A stretch of DNA of 62,720 bases. Origin: an uncultured Oscillospiraceae bacterium (GTDB lineage: Bacteria; Bacillota; Clostridia; Oscillospirales; Acutalibacteraceae). The position numbers and the translations under genes are program-made. The stretch lies in assembly GCA_910587835.1 (NCBI GenBank), contig CAJUNQ010000061.1:1-62720 (forward strand), read 5' to 3'. A model generated the notes under the pieces. It saw only the letters and a list, made by a program, of their open reading frames with translations, did not search any database and was not told the DNA's origin. Shown here in pieces: positions 8,184 through 15,601 of the stretch; the first letter of the stretch is position 1, and each line of letters opens with the position of its first letter.

Positions 8184-8537
8184 GTGACCATTAAGGAAGT
8201 CAGTGAGAAATATCATATCAGCCAGGACACCCTGCGCTATTACGAGCGGGTGGGCATGATCCCCCGGGTCACCCGCACTGGCTCCGGCCACCGGGACTAT
8301 CAGCCGGATGACCTGAGCTGGGTGGAGCTGGCCAAATGCCTGCGCAGCGCGGGGCTCACCGTAGAGGCTATTGTGGACTATGTGCGGCTCAGCCAGCAGG
8401 GGGAGGGCACCGAAGCGGCCCGCTTGGAGCTCCTTCGCCGCCAGCGCGCCGACCTGGAAGCCCAGCGTCAACAGATTGAGGAGGCAATGACCCGGTTGGA
8501 GCAAAAAATCGCCCGCTATGAGCGGCTTTTGGCCTGA
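8184..8537 (+). CDS. MerR-family transcriptional regulator
   Basis: A 117-residue regulator. The N-terminal winged helix reads TIKEVSEKYHISQDTLRYYERVGMIP, then the wing GHRDYQPDDLSWVE, and the last 40 residues form the dimerising coiled coil. No metal-binding Cys pair is seen, so it is not a MerR/CueR metal sensor; it resembles the AdhR/NmlR group. I choose the GTG at 8184 because GGGAGG lies 8 bp upstream and the ATG at 8118 is upstream of the mapped -35/-10 elements. It probably senses a small molecule or aldehyde and may control the divergent synthetase (inference). Confidence 0.85.
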   Translation: MTIKEVSEKYHISQDTLRYYERVGMIPRVTRTGSGHRDYQPDDLSWVELAKCLRSAGLTVEAIVDYVRLSQQGEGTEAARLELLRRQRADLEAQRQQIEEAMTRLEQKIARYERLLA

Positions 8538-8542
8538 AAAAA

Positions 8543-8595
8543 GACCCGCCCCGCGCCCCTTACAGGAGGCCCGGCAGGCGGGTCCTTCGCTTTTT
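8543..8595 (+). terminator. terminator of merR
   Basis: An inverted repeat GACCCGCC (8543-8550) with GGCGGGTC (about 8576-8583) is followed by CTTCGCTTTTT. It lies directly after the merR stop. Confidence 0.6.
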
Positions 8596-8608
8596 CACAG
8601 CTCCGGCA

Positions 8609-8642
8609 AAAAGACGAACGCCAGCTCTCAGGCTGGCGTTCG
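8609..8642 (-). terminator. terminator of the hydrogenase operon
   Basis: A perfect 11-bp stem CGAACGCCAGC/GCTGGCGTTCG (8615-8625 and 8632-8642) with loop TCTCAG. On the minus strand it is followed by TCTTTTTG, 19 bp beyond the hndD-like stop. Confidence 0.8.
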
Positions 8643-8660
8643 CTTTTGGGGGTATCCAAA

Positions 8661-10403
8661 TCAGAACTTGTTACCGCGTTTTACATAGCTGGTGTGGAGA
8701 ATCTCGTGGGCCTTGTGGCTGCCGGGCTCGCCCAAGAACTCCTCATAGCACTTCTTCACCACCGGGTTATCGTGGGACTTGCGCAGAGGCATGGCCTTGT
8801 CCTGGTCGTACAGGGCCTTGGCGCGCAGGGCCTTAATGTCGTTGTAGGCCCAGGCGTTGGCGCTCTGCACAGGCTGGCCGCCGCCGTTGACACAGCCGCC
8901 GGGGCAGCACATGACCTCGATGAACTGATAGTCTGCCTCGCCCGCGCGAACCTTCTTGAGAATCTTGTCGGCGTTGGAGAGGCCGCTGACTACGGCAACC
9001 TTCACATCCATGCCGGCCACGTTGTACACAGCCTCCTTGATGCCCTCGGTGCCGCGAATCTCGTTGTACTCAACAGACTCCTGGCTCTCGCCGGTAAGCA
9101 CGTCGGCGGCAGTGCGCAGAGCCGCCTCCATCACGCCGCCGGTGGCGCCGAAGATCACCGCCGCGCCAGTGGAGACGCCCATGGCGTCGTCAAACTTCTC
9201 ATCGGGCAGGGCGTTGAAGTTCAGCTGGGCCTTCTTAATCAGGCGGGCCAGCTCCCGGGTGGTCAGGCTGATATCCACATCGGGCAGACCGGCGGCAGCC
9301 TCGTCGTCCCGCTTGATCTCAAACTTCTTGGCCGTGCAGGGCATGACAGACACGGAGACAATCTTCTGGGGGTCCAGGTTTTCCTTCTCGGCGTACCAGG
9401 TCTTGATCAGCGCGCCGGTCATGTTCTGGGGGGACTTGCAGCTGGACAGGTGGTCGATCAGGTCCGGGTAGTAGTGCTCGCAGAACTTGATCCAGCCGGG
9501 GGAGCAGGAGGTGATCATGGGCAGGGTGCCGCCGTTCTTCACCCGGCCGATGAACTCGTGGGCCTCCTCCATAATGGTCATGTCCGCGCCAAAGTCGGTG
9601 TCGAACACCTTGTCAAAGCCCAGCCGGCGGAGAGCCGCAGCCATTTTGCCCTCTACATTGGTGCCAATGGGCAGGCCGAACTCCTCGCCCAGAGCCGCCC
9701 GCACAGCGGGAGCGGTCTGCACGATGACGATCTTCTCGGGGTCGTTGATAGCGTCAATGACCTCCTGGGTGTTGTCTTTCTCGGTCAGCGCACCGGTGGG
9801 GCAGCTGACAATGCACTGGCCGCAGGCCACGCAGGACACATTGTCCAGGGTGTTCTCAAAGGCGCAGCCGATTTCTGTGTCAAAGCCGCGGTTGTTGGCG
9901 CCGATGACAGCCACATGCTGGTTCTGGCAGGCGGCCACGCAGCGGCGGCACAGCACGCACTTGGCGTTGTTGCGCTCCAGGTACTGGGTGGAGAGGTCCT
10001 TGTTGCCGGCAGGCATCACGCCCTCAAAGCGGCTGTCCTCCTCGATGCCCATGTCGGCGCACAGCTTTTGCAGCTCGCAGTTGCCGCTGCGCTCGCAGGT
10101 CAGGCACTTGCGCTCATGGACGGAGAGCAACAGCTCCAGGGTCATCTTCCGGGACTCCTGAACCTTGGGGGAGTTGGTGAAAATCTCCATGCCCTCGTTC
10201 ACCGGGTACACACAGGCAGCGGCCAAAGAGCGGGCGCCCTTGACCTCTACCATGCACATACGGCAGGCGCCGATCTGGTTAATGTCCTTCAGATAGCAAA
10301 GGGTGGGGATATCGATGCCGGCGTACCGGGCGGCCTCCAAAATGGTGGCGTCCTTGGGCACCTGATAGTCCACGCCGTTGATTTTAACGTTGACCATATC
10401 CAT
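8661..10403 (-). CDS. hndD: [FeFe]-hydrogenase catalytic subunit, HndD/HydA type
   Basis: A 580-residue catalytic subunit of an NAD(P)-linked, probably electron-bifurcating [FeFe]-hydrogenase. In order: N-terminal [2Fe-2S] ferredoxin domain (CYLKDINQIGACRMC), the His-Cys cluster site (HERKCLTCERSGNC), two [4Fe-4S] motifs (CVLCRRCVAAC and CVACGQCIVSCP), then the H-cluster motifs TSCSPGW, MPCTAKKFE and CCPGGCVNGGGQP, and a small-subunit tail. It makes or oxidises H2. The start is set at MDMVNVKING (10403) because family members begin there; no strong ribosome site decides between 10403 and 10397. It is the last gene of the operon. Confidence 0.95.
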   Translation of the reverse strand: MDMVNVKINGVDYQVPKDATILEAARYAGIDIPTLCYLKDINQIGACRMCMVEVKGARSLAAACVYPVNEGMEIFTNSPKVQESRKMTLELLLSVHERKCLTCERSGNCELQKLCADMGIEEDSRFEGVMPAGNKDLSTQYLERNNAKCVLCRRCVAACQNQHVAVIGANNRGFDTEIGCAFENTLDNVSCVACGQCIVSCPTGALTEKDNTQEVIDAINDPEKIVIVQTAPAVRAALGEEFGLPIGTNVEGKMAAALRRLGFDKVFDTDFGADMTIMEEAHEFIGRVKNGGTLPMITSCSPGWIKFCEHYYPDLIDHLSSCKSPQNMTGALIKTWYAEKENLDPQKIVSVSVMPCTAKKFEIKRDDEAAAGLPDVDISLTTRELARLIKKAQLNFNALPDEKFDDAMGVSTGAAVIFGATGGVMEAALRTAADVLTGESQESVEYNEIRGTEGIKEAVYNVAGMDVKVAVVSGLSNADKILKKVRAGEADYQFIEVMCCPGGCVNGGGQPVQSANAWAYNDIKALRAKALYDQDKAMPLRKSHDNPVVKKCYEEFLGEPGSHKAHEILHTSYVKRGNKF

Positions 10404-10650
10404 AGACTTATATTCAATCCTTTCCGGGTTTTGTTGCAAATTGCCACGGGTTGGCTTGGAGTGGGGTGGGCGGGGAGTAGCCATTTTCTGCGAAAATGAC
10501 TAGGAAGGGCGATGTAGGGGTTCAGCCTTCGGCAAGGCCGAGACGCTGTCCCGCGCTCTGCCACCTTTGAAAAGGTGGACGAAACTTTTTATCCGCCTGC
10601 ATCCGCTTCTTAGGGGACAGCCCCTGTCCCGAAGCCGTCAGCTTGGCGAT

Positions 10651-12441
10651 TTATTTCTTTACAACAGCGTTGAACTTGCACTTCTCCATGCACACGCCGC
10701 ACTTGATGCACTTCTCGGTGTCGATCACATGGGCCTCCTTCACCTTGCCGGAGATGGCTCCCACAGGGCAGTTGCGGGCGCAAAGGGTACAGCCCTTGCA
10801 CTTGTCGGCCTCAATGTGGAAGTTGGTCAGCGCCTTGCAGGCCCCGGCGGGGCAGCGGTGCTCGGTGACATGGGCCACATACTCGTCCCGGAAATACTTC
10901 AGGGTAGAGAGCACCGGGTTGGGGGCTGTCTGGCCCAGGCCGCACAGAGAGTTCTCTTTGATGTAGTAGCACAGCTCCTCCATCCTGTCAATGTCCTCAA
11001 GGGTGCCGTTGCCCTTGGTGATCTTGTCCAGAATCTCCAACAGACGCTTGGTGCCTACCCGGCAGGGGGTGCACTTACCGCAGCTCTCGTCCACAGTGAA
11101 CTCAAGGAAGAACTTGGCGATGTCCACCATGCAGGTGGTCTCGTCCATAACAATCAGTCCGCCGGAACCCATCATGGAGCCGATGGCAATCAGGTTGTCA
11201 TAGTCAATGGGAGTATCGATCAGGCTGGCAGGGATGCAGCCGCCGGAGGGGCCGCCGGTCTGGGCGGCCTTGAAGGTGTGGCCGGCGGGCACGCCGCCGC
11301 CAATGTCCTCCACAACCTCCCGCAGGGTGGTGCCCATGGGAACCTCCACCAGGCCGGTGTTGGTGATTTTGCCGCCCAGAGCAAAGACCTTGGTGCCCGG
11401 GGACTTCTCGGTGCCAATGGACTTGAACCAGTCCGCGCCCTTGAGAATGATCTGGGGAATGTTGGCATAGGTCTCCACATTGTTCAGCACCGTGGGCTTG
11501 CCAAACAGCCCCTTCAACGCCGGGAAGGGAGGCCGCACCCGGGGCTCGCCACGCTTGCCCTCAATGGAGGTCATCAGAGCGGTTTCTTCGCCGCACACGA
11601 ACGCGCCTGCGCCCAGACGGATGTCAATGTCAAAATCAAAGCCGGAATCGAAGATATTCTTGCCCAGCAGGCCATAGTCCCGGGCCTGCTGAATGGCAAT
11701 CTGCAGGCGCTTGACGGCGATGGGGTACTCGGCCCGGATGTAAATATAGCCCTGGGATGCGCCGATGGCATAGCCCGCGATGGCCATGGCCTCCAGCACG
11801 CTGTGGGGGTCGCCCTCCAGCACGGAGCGGTCCATGAACGCGCCCGGGTCGCCCTCGTCGGCGTTGCAGCAGGCGTACTTCTGGTCAGCGGCATTGGCCG
11901 CGGCAAACTTCCACTTCAGGCCCGTGGGGAAGCCCGCGCCGCCGCGCCCGCGCAGGCCGGAGGCCAGCATGGTGTCAATCACCTGCTGGGGGGTCATCTC
12001 GGTGAGGGCCTTGCCAAGAGCGGCGTAGCCGTCCTGGGCAATATACTCGTCAATGAGTTCAGGATTGATCACGCCGCAGTTGCGAAGGGCAATACGCATC
12101 TGCTTGGCGTAGAATTTGGTCTCGTTAAGGGACTTGGTGGTGTTCTCGTCCACCACGGTCTCCTGGTACAGCAGGCGGGTGACAATACGGCCCTTCAGCA
12201 GGTGCTCAGAGACAATCTCCGGCACATCGTCGGGGGTAACCCGGCTGTAGAAGGCGCCCTCGGGGTAAACCACCATAATGGGGCCCAGGGCGCACAGGCC
12301 AAAGCAGCCTGTACGGATAACGTTGACTTCCTTGTCCAGGCCCTGGGCCTTGATCTCCTCGTTCAGCTTGTCAATAATCTGCTCGCTGTTGGAGGAGGTG
12401 CAGCCGGTGCCGCCGCAGACCAGCACGTTAGAACGAAACAT
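10651..12441 (-). CDS. hndC: NADH-binding hydrogenase subunit, HndC/NuoF-like
   Basis: A 596-residue subunit. Residues 1-115 are a thioredoxin-like [2Fe-2S] domain (CGGTGCTSSNSE, RTGCFGLCALGP). The NuoF core follows with the NAD/FMN loops RGRGGAGFPTGLKW and GAGAFVCGEETALM, then the cluster motif ESCGKCTPCRVGTKRL. The C-terminus has two [4Fe-4S] motifs (CKGCTLCARNCP and CIKCGVCMEKC). It passes electrons between NAD(P)H and the catalytic subunit. A 160-bp GC-rich gap with hairpins separates it from hndD. Confidence 0.95.
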   Translation of the reverse strand: MFRSNVLVCGGTGCTSSNSEQIIDKLNEEIKAQGLDKEVNVIRTGCFGLCALGPIMVVYPEGAFYSRVTPDDVPEIVSEHLLKGRIVTRLLYQETVVDENTTKSLNETKFYAKQMRIALRNCGVINPELIDEYIAQDGYAALGKALTEMTPQQVIDTMLASGLRGRGGAGFPTGLKWKFAAANAADQKYACCNADEGDPGAFMDRSVLEGDPHSVLEAMAIAGYAIGASQGYIYIRAEYPIAVKRLQIAIQQARDYGLLGKNIFDSGFDFDIDIRLGAGAFVCGEETALMTSIEGKRGEPRVRPPFPALKGLFGKPTVLNNVETYANIPQIILKGADWFKSIGTEKSPGTKVFALGGKITNTGLVEVPMGTTLREVVEDIGGGVPAGHTFKAAQTGGPSGGCIPASLIDTPIDYDNLIAIGSMMGSGGLIVMDETTCMVDIAKFFLEFTVDESCGKCTPCRVGTKRLLEILDKITKGNGTLEDIDRMEELCYYIKENSLCGLGQTAPNPVLSTLKYFRDEYVAHVTEHRCPAGACKALTNFHIEADKCKGCTLCARNCPVGAISGKVKEAHVIDTEKCIKCGVCMEKCKFNAVVKK

Positions 12442-12459
12442 ATGTCAGATTCCTCCTTC

Positions 12460-12840
12460 TTATTTCGCGCCGATGGCATTGGCGCCGATGGTATACTCGG
12501 TAACTACATTGCCGTTGACCAGATGGTCGTTGACCACCCGCAGGGCCTTTTCGGCGGTCATCTTTACATAGGTGACCTTCTCCTGGCCGGGGGTGATGAC
12601 CTCTACCACGGGCTCATACTGGCAGATACCGATGCAGCCGGTCTGGGTGACCATGGTGCCCTGCAGGCCCCGCTTGGCCACCTCCTCCACAAAGGCGTTC
12701 AGCACGGGCCGGGCGCCGGCGGCAATGCCGCAGGTGGCCATGCCCACCAGCACCCGGGTCTCGGCCTCGGCGTTTTCGCGAATGTTCACAGCGGCCCTGG
12801 CCTTGTCGCGGATGGCCTGCAGTTCTGCTAATGATTTCAT
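12460..12840 (-). CDS. hndB: hydrogenase [2Fe-2S] subunit, HndB-like
   Basis: A 126-residue thioredoxin-like [2Fe-2S] ferredoxin. The four Cys ligands are in GMATCGIAAGARP and TQTGCIGICQYEP. It is the usual small partner between HndA/ATPase and HndC genes. The start at MKSLAEL (12840) is supported by AAAGGAG 9 bp upstream; the longer frame to 12891 has none. It lies 18 bp before hndC. Confidence 0.9.
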   Translation of the reverse strand: MKSLAELQAIRDKARAAVNIRENAEAETRVLVGMATCGIAAGARPVLNAFVEEVAKRGLQGTMVTQTGCIGICQYEPVVEVITPGQEKVTYVKMTAEKALRVVNDHLVNGNVVTEYTIGANAIGAK

Positions 12841-12901
12841 ATATAAATGGCTCCTTTCCTGGTTGGTGGAACGTTGCTGTATTGATTGCAATTGCGTTCG
12901 G

Positions 12902-12928
12902 ATGAGGATTTTCTATGAAAATCCTCAT
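12902..12928. repeat. perfect 12-bp inverted repeat upstream of hndB
   Basis: ATGAGGATTTTC-tat-GAAAATCCTCAT, both arms perfect. The T-run (TTTTTT) is on the plus side, where no gene precedes it, so it is not an obvious terminator for the minus-strand operon. It could be an operator or an RNA processing stem between the ATPase gene and hndB. Confidence 0.6.
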
Positions 12929-12949
12929 GTTTTTTGAGTAGTATTTTGG

Positions 12950-13060
12950 CCTCCGGCGGGACGGGGGCTTTGCCCCCGCCACCCCCACCAAAGGGGGCAA
13001 GCCTCCTCTGGACTCCCTTCACCGCGCGCCTGGGCGCTTCTTCGCTCTGCGCTTTCGGCC
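12950..13060. repeat. GC-rich hairpin element in the hydrogenase operon
   Basis: A very GC-rich non-coding stretch between the ATPase gene and hndB. It contains GGGGGCTTTGCCCCC and a C-rich/G-rich arm pair (CCCCCACCAAAGGGGG). It resembles short intergenic repeats scattered in some Oscillospiraceae genomes, but only one copy is seen here. Confidence 0.35.
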
Positions 13061-13094
13061 CGCGATTCAGGTGTTTCATGCTGGGTTAGGGGAT

Positions 13095-13670
13095 TCAAGC
13101 GTCCGGCGCTTCTCCCAGCAGCTCGGCGGTGTTTTCCGCCAGATATTCCTTCACCCACAGGGTCACGTCCGGGGCGTTCAAGGGCACATCCTCCCCCAGC
13201 ACCTCCCGCAGCTCTGTGGTGCGCAGGGCAAACTCCCGCTCCTCCCCGGTTTCCGGCCGGAGCTTTCGGGTGTATACAAAGTCCAGCTGGGGGTTCATCA
13301 TTACCAGCATGTTGATGGTGTCGTTAATGTCCCCCAAGGGGATCATATCCACACTGGACGGCTTGAACACCGCTGCCGTGGTAGTGCCCTCTCCCAGCTT
13401 GGACTGGATGGAGAAGCTGCCCCCGGTCATCTCCGCCTCCATTTTGAACAGCGGCACCCCCAGCCCCACGCTGCGGGTGGTGCGGGTGGTGAAGAAGGGG
13501 TCGGTGACATGCTCCACCTGCTCGGGGCTCATGCCCTTCCCGTTGTCGCTGATGGTGATGGACAGGGTATCTCCCGGCCGGTCCTCCTCCACCGCAATGG
13601 TGATGAGGCTGGCCCCGGCAGAGATAGAGTTCTGGGCAATGTCCATTACATTTAAGGATAGCTCACGCAT
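13095..13670 (-). CDS. histidine-kinase-like ATPase domain protein
   Basis: A 191-residue protein made mainly of a GHKL ATPase fold: N-box LNVMDIAQNSISAGA, G1-box SDNGKGM, and F/G2 region PFFTTRTTRSVGLGVPLFK. There is no dimerisation or phospho-acceptor His domain. A C-terminal stretch of about 70 residues has no known motif. Such proteins lie in many clostridial hydrogenase operons with DRTGG and PHP genes and are presumed to be sensors or anti-sigma-like switches. It sits between hndA and hndB; its target is unknown. Confidence 0.8.
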   Translation of the reverse strand: MRELSLNVMDIAQNSISAGASLITIAVEEDRPGDTLSITISDNGKGMSPEQVEHVTDPFFTTRTTRSVGLGVPLFKMEAEMTGGSFSIQSKLGEGTTTAAVFKPSSVDMIPLGDINDTINMLVMMNPQLDFVYTRKLRPETGEEREFALRTTELREVLGEDVPLNAPDVTLWVKEYLAENTAELLGEAPDA

Positions 13671-13862
13671 GGCAATGCACTTCCTTTTCGTCGCGCCTGT
13701 TACGTTATACGAGCAGCCAACAGTAGTCTCGCGTTAATTTGAGAACTAAAAAAGGTTGCGGTTAGCTGGCGCAACAAACCGCGATGAGAAATGTCGCCTT
13801 TCCCACAGCGGGAGCGCGTGTCCTTTGCGCGGCCCCGCGGATTGGGTCCAGCGTCACGCCGG

Positions 13863-14360
13863 CTATTCGTAATACTTGTCGAGAATGCCGTCCACGTCCT
13901 CGGGCACCAGACGGCCGTACACGTCCTCGTTGATCATCATGACCGGGGCCAGGCCGCAGGCGCCAATGCACCGGCAGGCTGTCAGGGAGAACAGGCCGTC
14001 CTCGGTGCACTCCTCGGGCTGAATGCCCAGCTTTGCCACAATCCGGTCCAGCACCTTGTCCGCCCCCTTTACATAGCAGGCAGTGCCCAGGCACACCGAA
14101 ATGTGGTTGCGGCCCTTGGGCGTGAGGCTGAACTGGCTATAGAAAGTGGACACCCCGTAGACCTCTTCCAGAGGCACTTCCAGGCCATCGGCAATCTTCT
14201 TCTGCACTTCCAGCGGCAGATATCCGTAAATCTCCTGGGCCTGATGCAGGGCGGGCATTACCGCGCCGGCCTGGCCCTTGAGGCCTGCGATTACCGCGTT
14301 GAGCTTTTCCGCCTGCTCCGCAGTATCGTGGAAGGGCAGGCTGCTGATCCGTTTTTGCAT
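13863..14360 (-). CDS. hndA: hydrogenase [2Fe-2S] subunit, HndA/NuoE-like
   Basis: A 165-residue NuoE-type subunit with the thioredoxin-like [2Fe-2S] fold. Ligand Cys are in VCLGTACYVKGA and TACRCIGACGLAP. The N-terminal helical region includes QEIYGYLPLEVQKKIA. It carries electrons in the NAD(P)-linked hydrogenase complex. It is the first gene of the catalytic half; a leader of about 80 nt and a candidate promoter separate it from the upstream half. The ribosome site is AAAGGAAG. Confidence 0.95.
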   Translation of the reverse strand: MQKRISSLPFHDTAEQAEKLNAVIAGLKGQAGAVMPALHQAQEIYGYLPLEVQKKIADGLEVPLEEVYGVSTFYSQFSLTPKGRNHISVCLGTACYVKGADKVLDRIVAKLGIQPEECTEDGLFSLTACRCIGACGLAPVMMINEDVYGRLVPEDVDGILDKYYE

Positions 14361-14424
14361 AATTCGACCATCTTCCTTTCTCTGTCTTGGAATATACTAA
14401 ATATATCAAAATTTCCCGGCATTA

Positions 14425-14460
14425 TAATTCTTTTAAAGAACAAAAACCAAAAGAACAACA
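14425..14460 (-). promoter_or_regulatory. candidate promoter of the hndA half-operon
   Basis: On minus, TATAAT (complement of ATTATA at 14421-14426) follows TTGGTT by 18 bp. Upstream are two direct repeats of TTGTTCTTT. This is a weak to moderate sigma-A match, placed between the dyad array and the hndA leader. Confidence 0.45.
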
Positions 14461-14475
14461 ATTTCCAACGTTTTT

Positions 14476-14529
14476 TATCGATACTACTGGTAATAGTTAC
14501 CACGGTATCGATAGCGGCTATCGATACCG
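14476..14529. promoter_or_regulatory. ATCGATAC dyad array (candidate operator) upstream of hndA
   Basis: A perfect 27-bp palindrome at 14503-14529 (CGGTATCGATAGC, central G, GCTATCGATACCG). A second dyad GGTAA-cta-TTACC read on minus lies next to it (about 14489-14501), and a further copy of ATCGATAC is at 14477-14484. The array lies between the PHP stop and the hndA promoter region. I read it as a repressor or activator site; a terminator is less likely because no T-run follows on minus. Confidence 0.6.
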
Positions 14530-14534
14530 TTTTA

Positions 14535-15272
14535 TCAATTTATACAGCCGGAGGCCCCGGCCCGCAGAGCCGCCAGCACCGCCTTTGCGGAGCGTTCGGG
14601 CAGGGTGATTTTCAACGCTTGAGAGGCCGCCAGAGTGTCCAGATAATGGCTGTCCGAGTCACGGACAATGCCCATGGCTTTCAGCTCAGGATACCGCTCC
14701 TTCAGGGCGTTCAGGTCGCAGTCCCGGGTGACTTCGGCCACAGTGAACCCCGCCTCAGGGGGGATGCTGCCCAATGAAGCGATGACGCTGTAGGAGTCCC
14801 GGTCTACATGGGCGGGAAAGGCCGTGCCGCCATACTGTTCGCACAGGGCCTTTACCTCGTCCGCCCCCAGAAAGGAGGCTACCAGCAGCAGGTCCTCCAA
14901 GGTACCGGTAAGCGTGTCGTCCTGGTCGAGAATGCGCTGCTCGCCAAAAATTTCCGGCCGGTTGGGGATGTGGGGCATACTATTATATATGTGCCGGTCG
15001 AAGTCCATAGCACCCTCCAGGGTCTCAAACAGGCACACCACATGGGCCTCCTCGGCAGTGCACAGCTCCATGCCGGGTATGGCCAGAATGCCCGCCTCCT
15101 CCGCCACAGCCAGCACGGCGGGGGCGTTTTTGCAGGTGTTATGGTCTGTGATGGCGATCACGTCCAGCCCCATCACCGCCGCCATACCCACCAGATTGTT
15201 GGGGGTCATGTCATTGTCGCCGCAGGGGGAGAGGCAGGAGTGGATGTGGAAGTCGTATGTATACTCAGTCAT
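14535..15272 (-). CDS. PHP-domain metal-dependent phosphoesterase
   Basis: A 245-residue PHP protein. The four PHP motifs are visible: FHIHSCLSPCGDNDMTP, ITDHN, a mid Glu (GMELCTAEEAHV) and FPAHVDRDSYSV, with RDSDSHYL near the end. These provide His/Asp ligands for two or three metals. The substrate is unknown; related TrpH-like proteins hydrolyse nucleotides. It overlaps the DRTGG gene by 4 bp and is a fixed member of clostridial hydrogenase operons of this type. Confidence 0.85.
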   Translation of the reverse strand: MTEYTYDFHIHSCLSPCGDNDMTPNNLVGMAAVMGLDVIAITDHNTCKNAPAVLAVAEEAGILAIPGMELCTAEEAHVVCLFETLEGAMDFDRHIYNSMPHIPNRPEIFGEQRILDQDDTLTGTLEDLLLVASFLGADEVKALCEQYGGTAFPAHVDRDSYSVIASLGSIPPEAGFTVAEVTRDCDLNALKERYPELKAMGIVRDSDSHYLDTLAASQALKITLPERSAKAVLAALRAGASGCIN

Positions 15273-15601
15273 TTCAGCTGTTCATACACCTGAACGGCGG
15301 TCTCATATAGGTTGGGCGTGCAGCTGTACACTGGGATGCCCTGCATGTCTGCCCGCTTCTGGGCGTCCGCGTCCAGGGCTGCGTCCTCGCACAGCACAAT
15401 GCAGCTGGTGTCCGCCAGAGCCGCCACCGCAATGGCGTTCAGGTTGCCCATCACGGTGAGCCACACATTGCCTGCCTGGGCCCGGCCCATTACCCAGCTG
15501 AGCAGGTCCCCCACATAGCAGCCCTCTGCCTGGTTGTCCTGACCGTCCTCTCCTGCCAGCAGCTTCCAGCCGCAGGCATCGGCCATTTCCTTTACCGTCA
15601 T
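15269..15601 (-). CDS. DRTGG-domain protein (second copy)
   Basis: A 110-residue single DRTGG-type domain, homologous to the gene at 17433. The start MTVKEMADACGWKLLAG and the middle GDLLSWVMGRAQAGNVWLTVMGN fit the family. DRTGG domains occur in regulatory parts of phosphotransacetylase and CBS-pyrophosphatase and are thought to bind nucleotides. It overlaps both neighbours by 4 bp, so it is tightly coupled to the sensory hydrogenase and PHP genes. Confidence 0.8.
   Translation of the reverse strand: MTVKEMADACGWKLLAGEDGQDNQAEGCYVGDLLSWVMGRAQAGNVWLTVMGNLNAIAVAALADTSCIVLCEDAALDADAQKRADMQGIPVYSCTPNLYETAVQVYEQLK

Noticed and set aside
8646..10499. 617-codon plus-strand frame opposite the hydrogenase gene
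   Set aside because: Shadow of hndD on the opposite strand; His/Gly/Leu-rich composition typical of antisense of GC-rich genes, no ribosome site or motif.
10567..12831. 754-codon plus-strand frame opposite hndC/hndB
   Set aside because: Antisense shadow; the minus-strand genes have clear Fe-S and NAD motifs.
14503..14529. 27-bp palindrome as a terminator of the PHP gene
   Set aside because: No T-run follows on the minus strand, and extra half-sites nearby fit an operator better.
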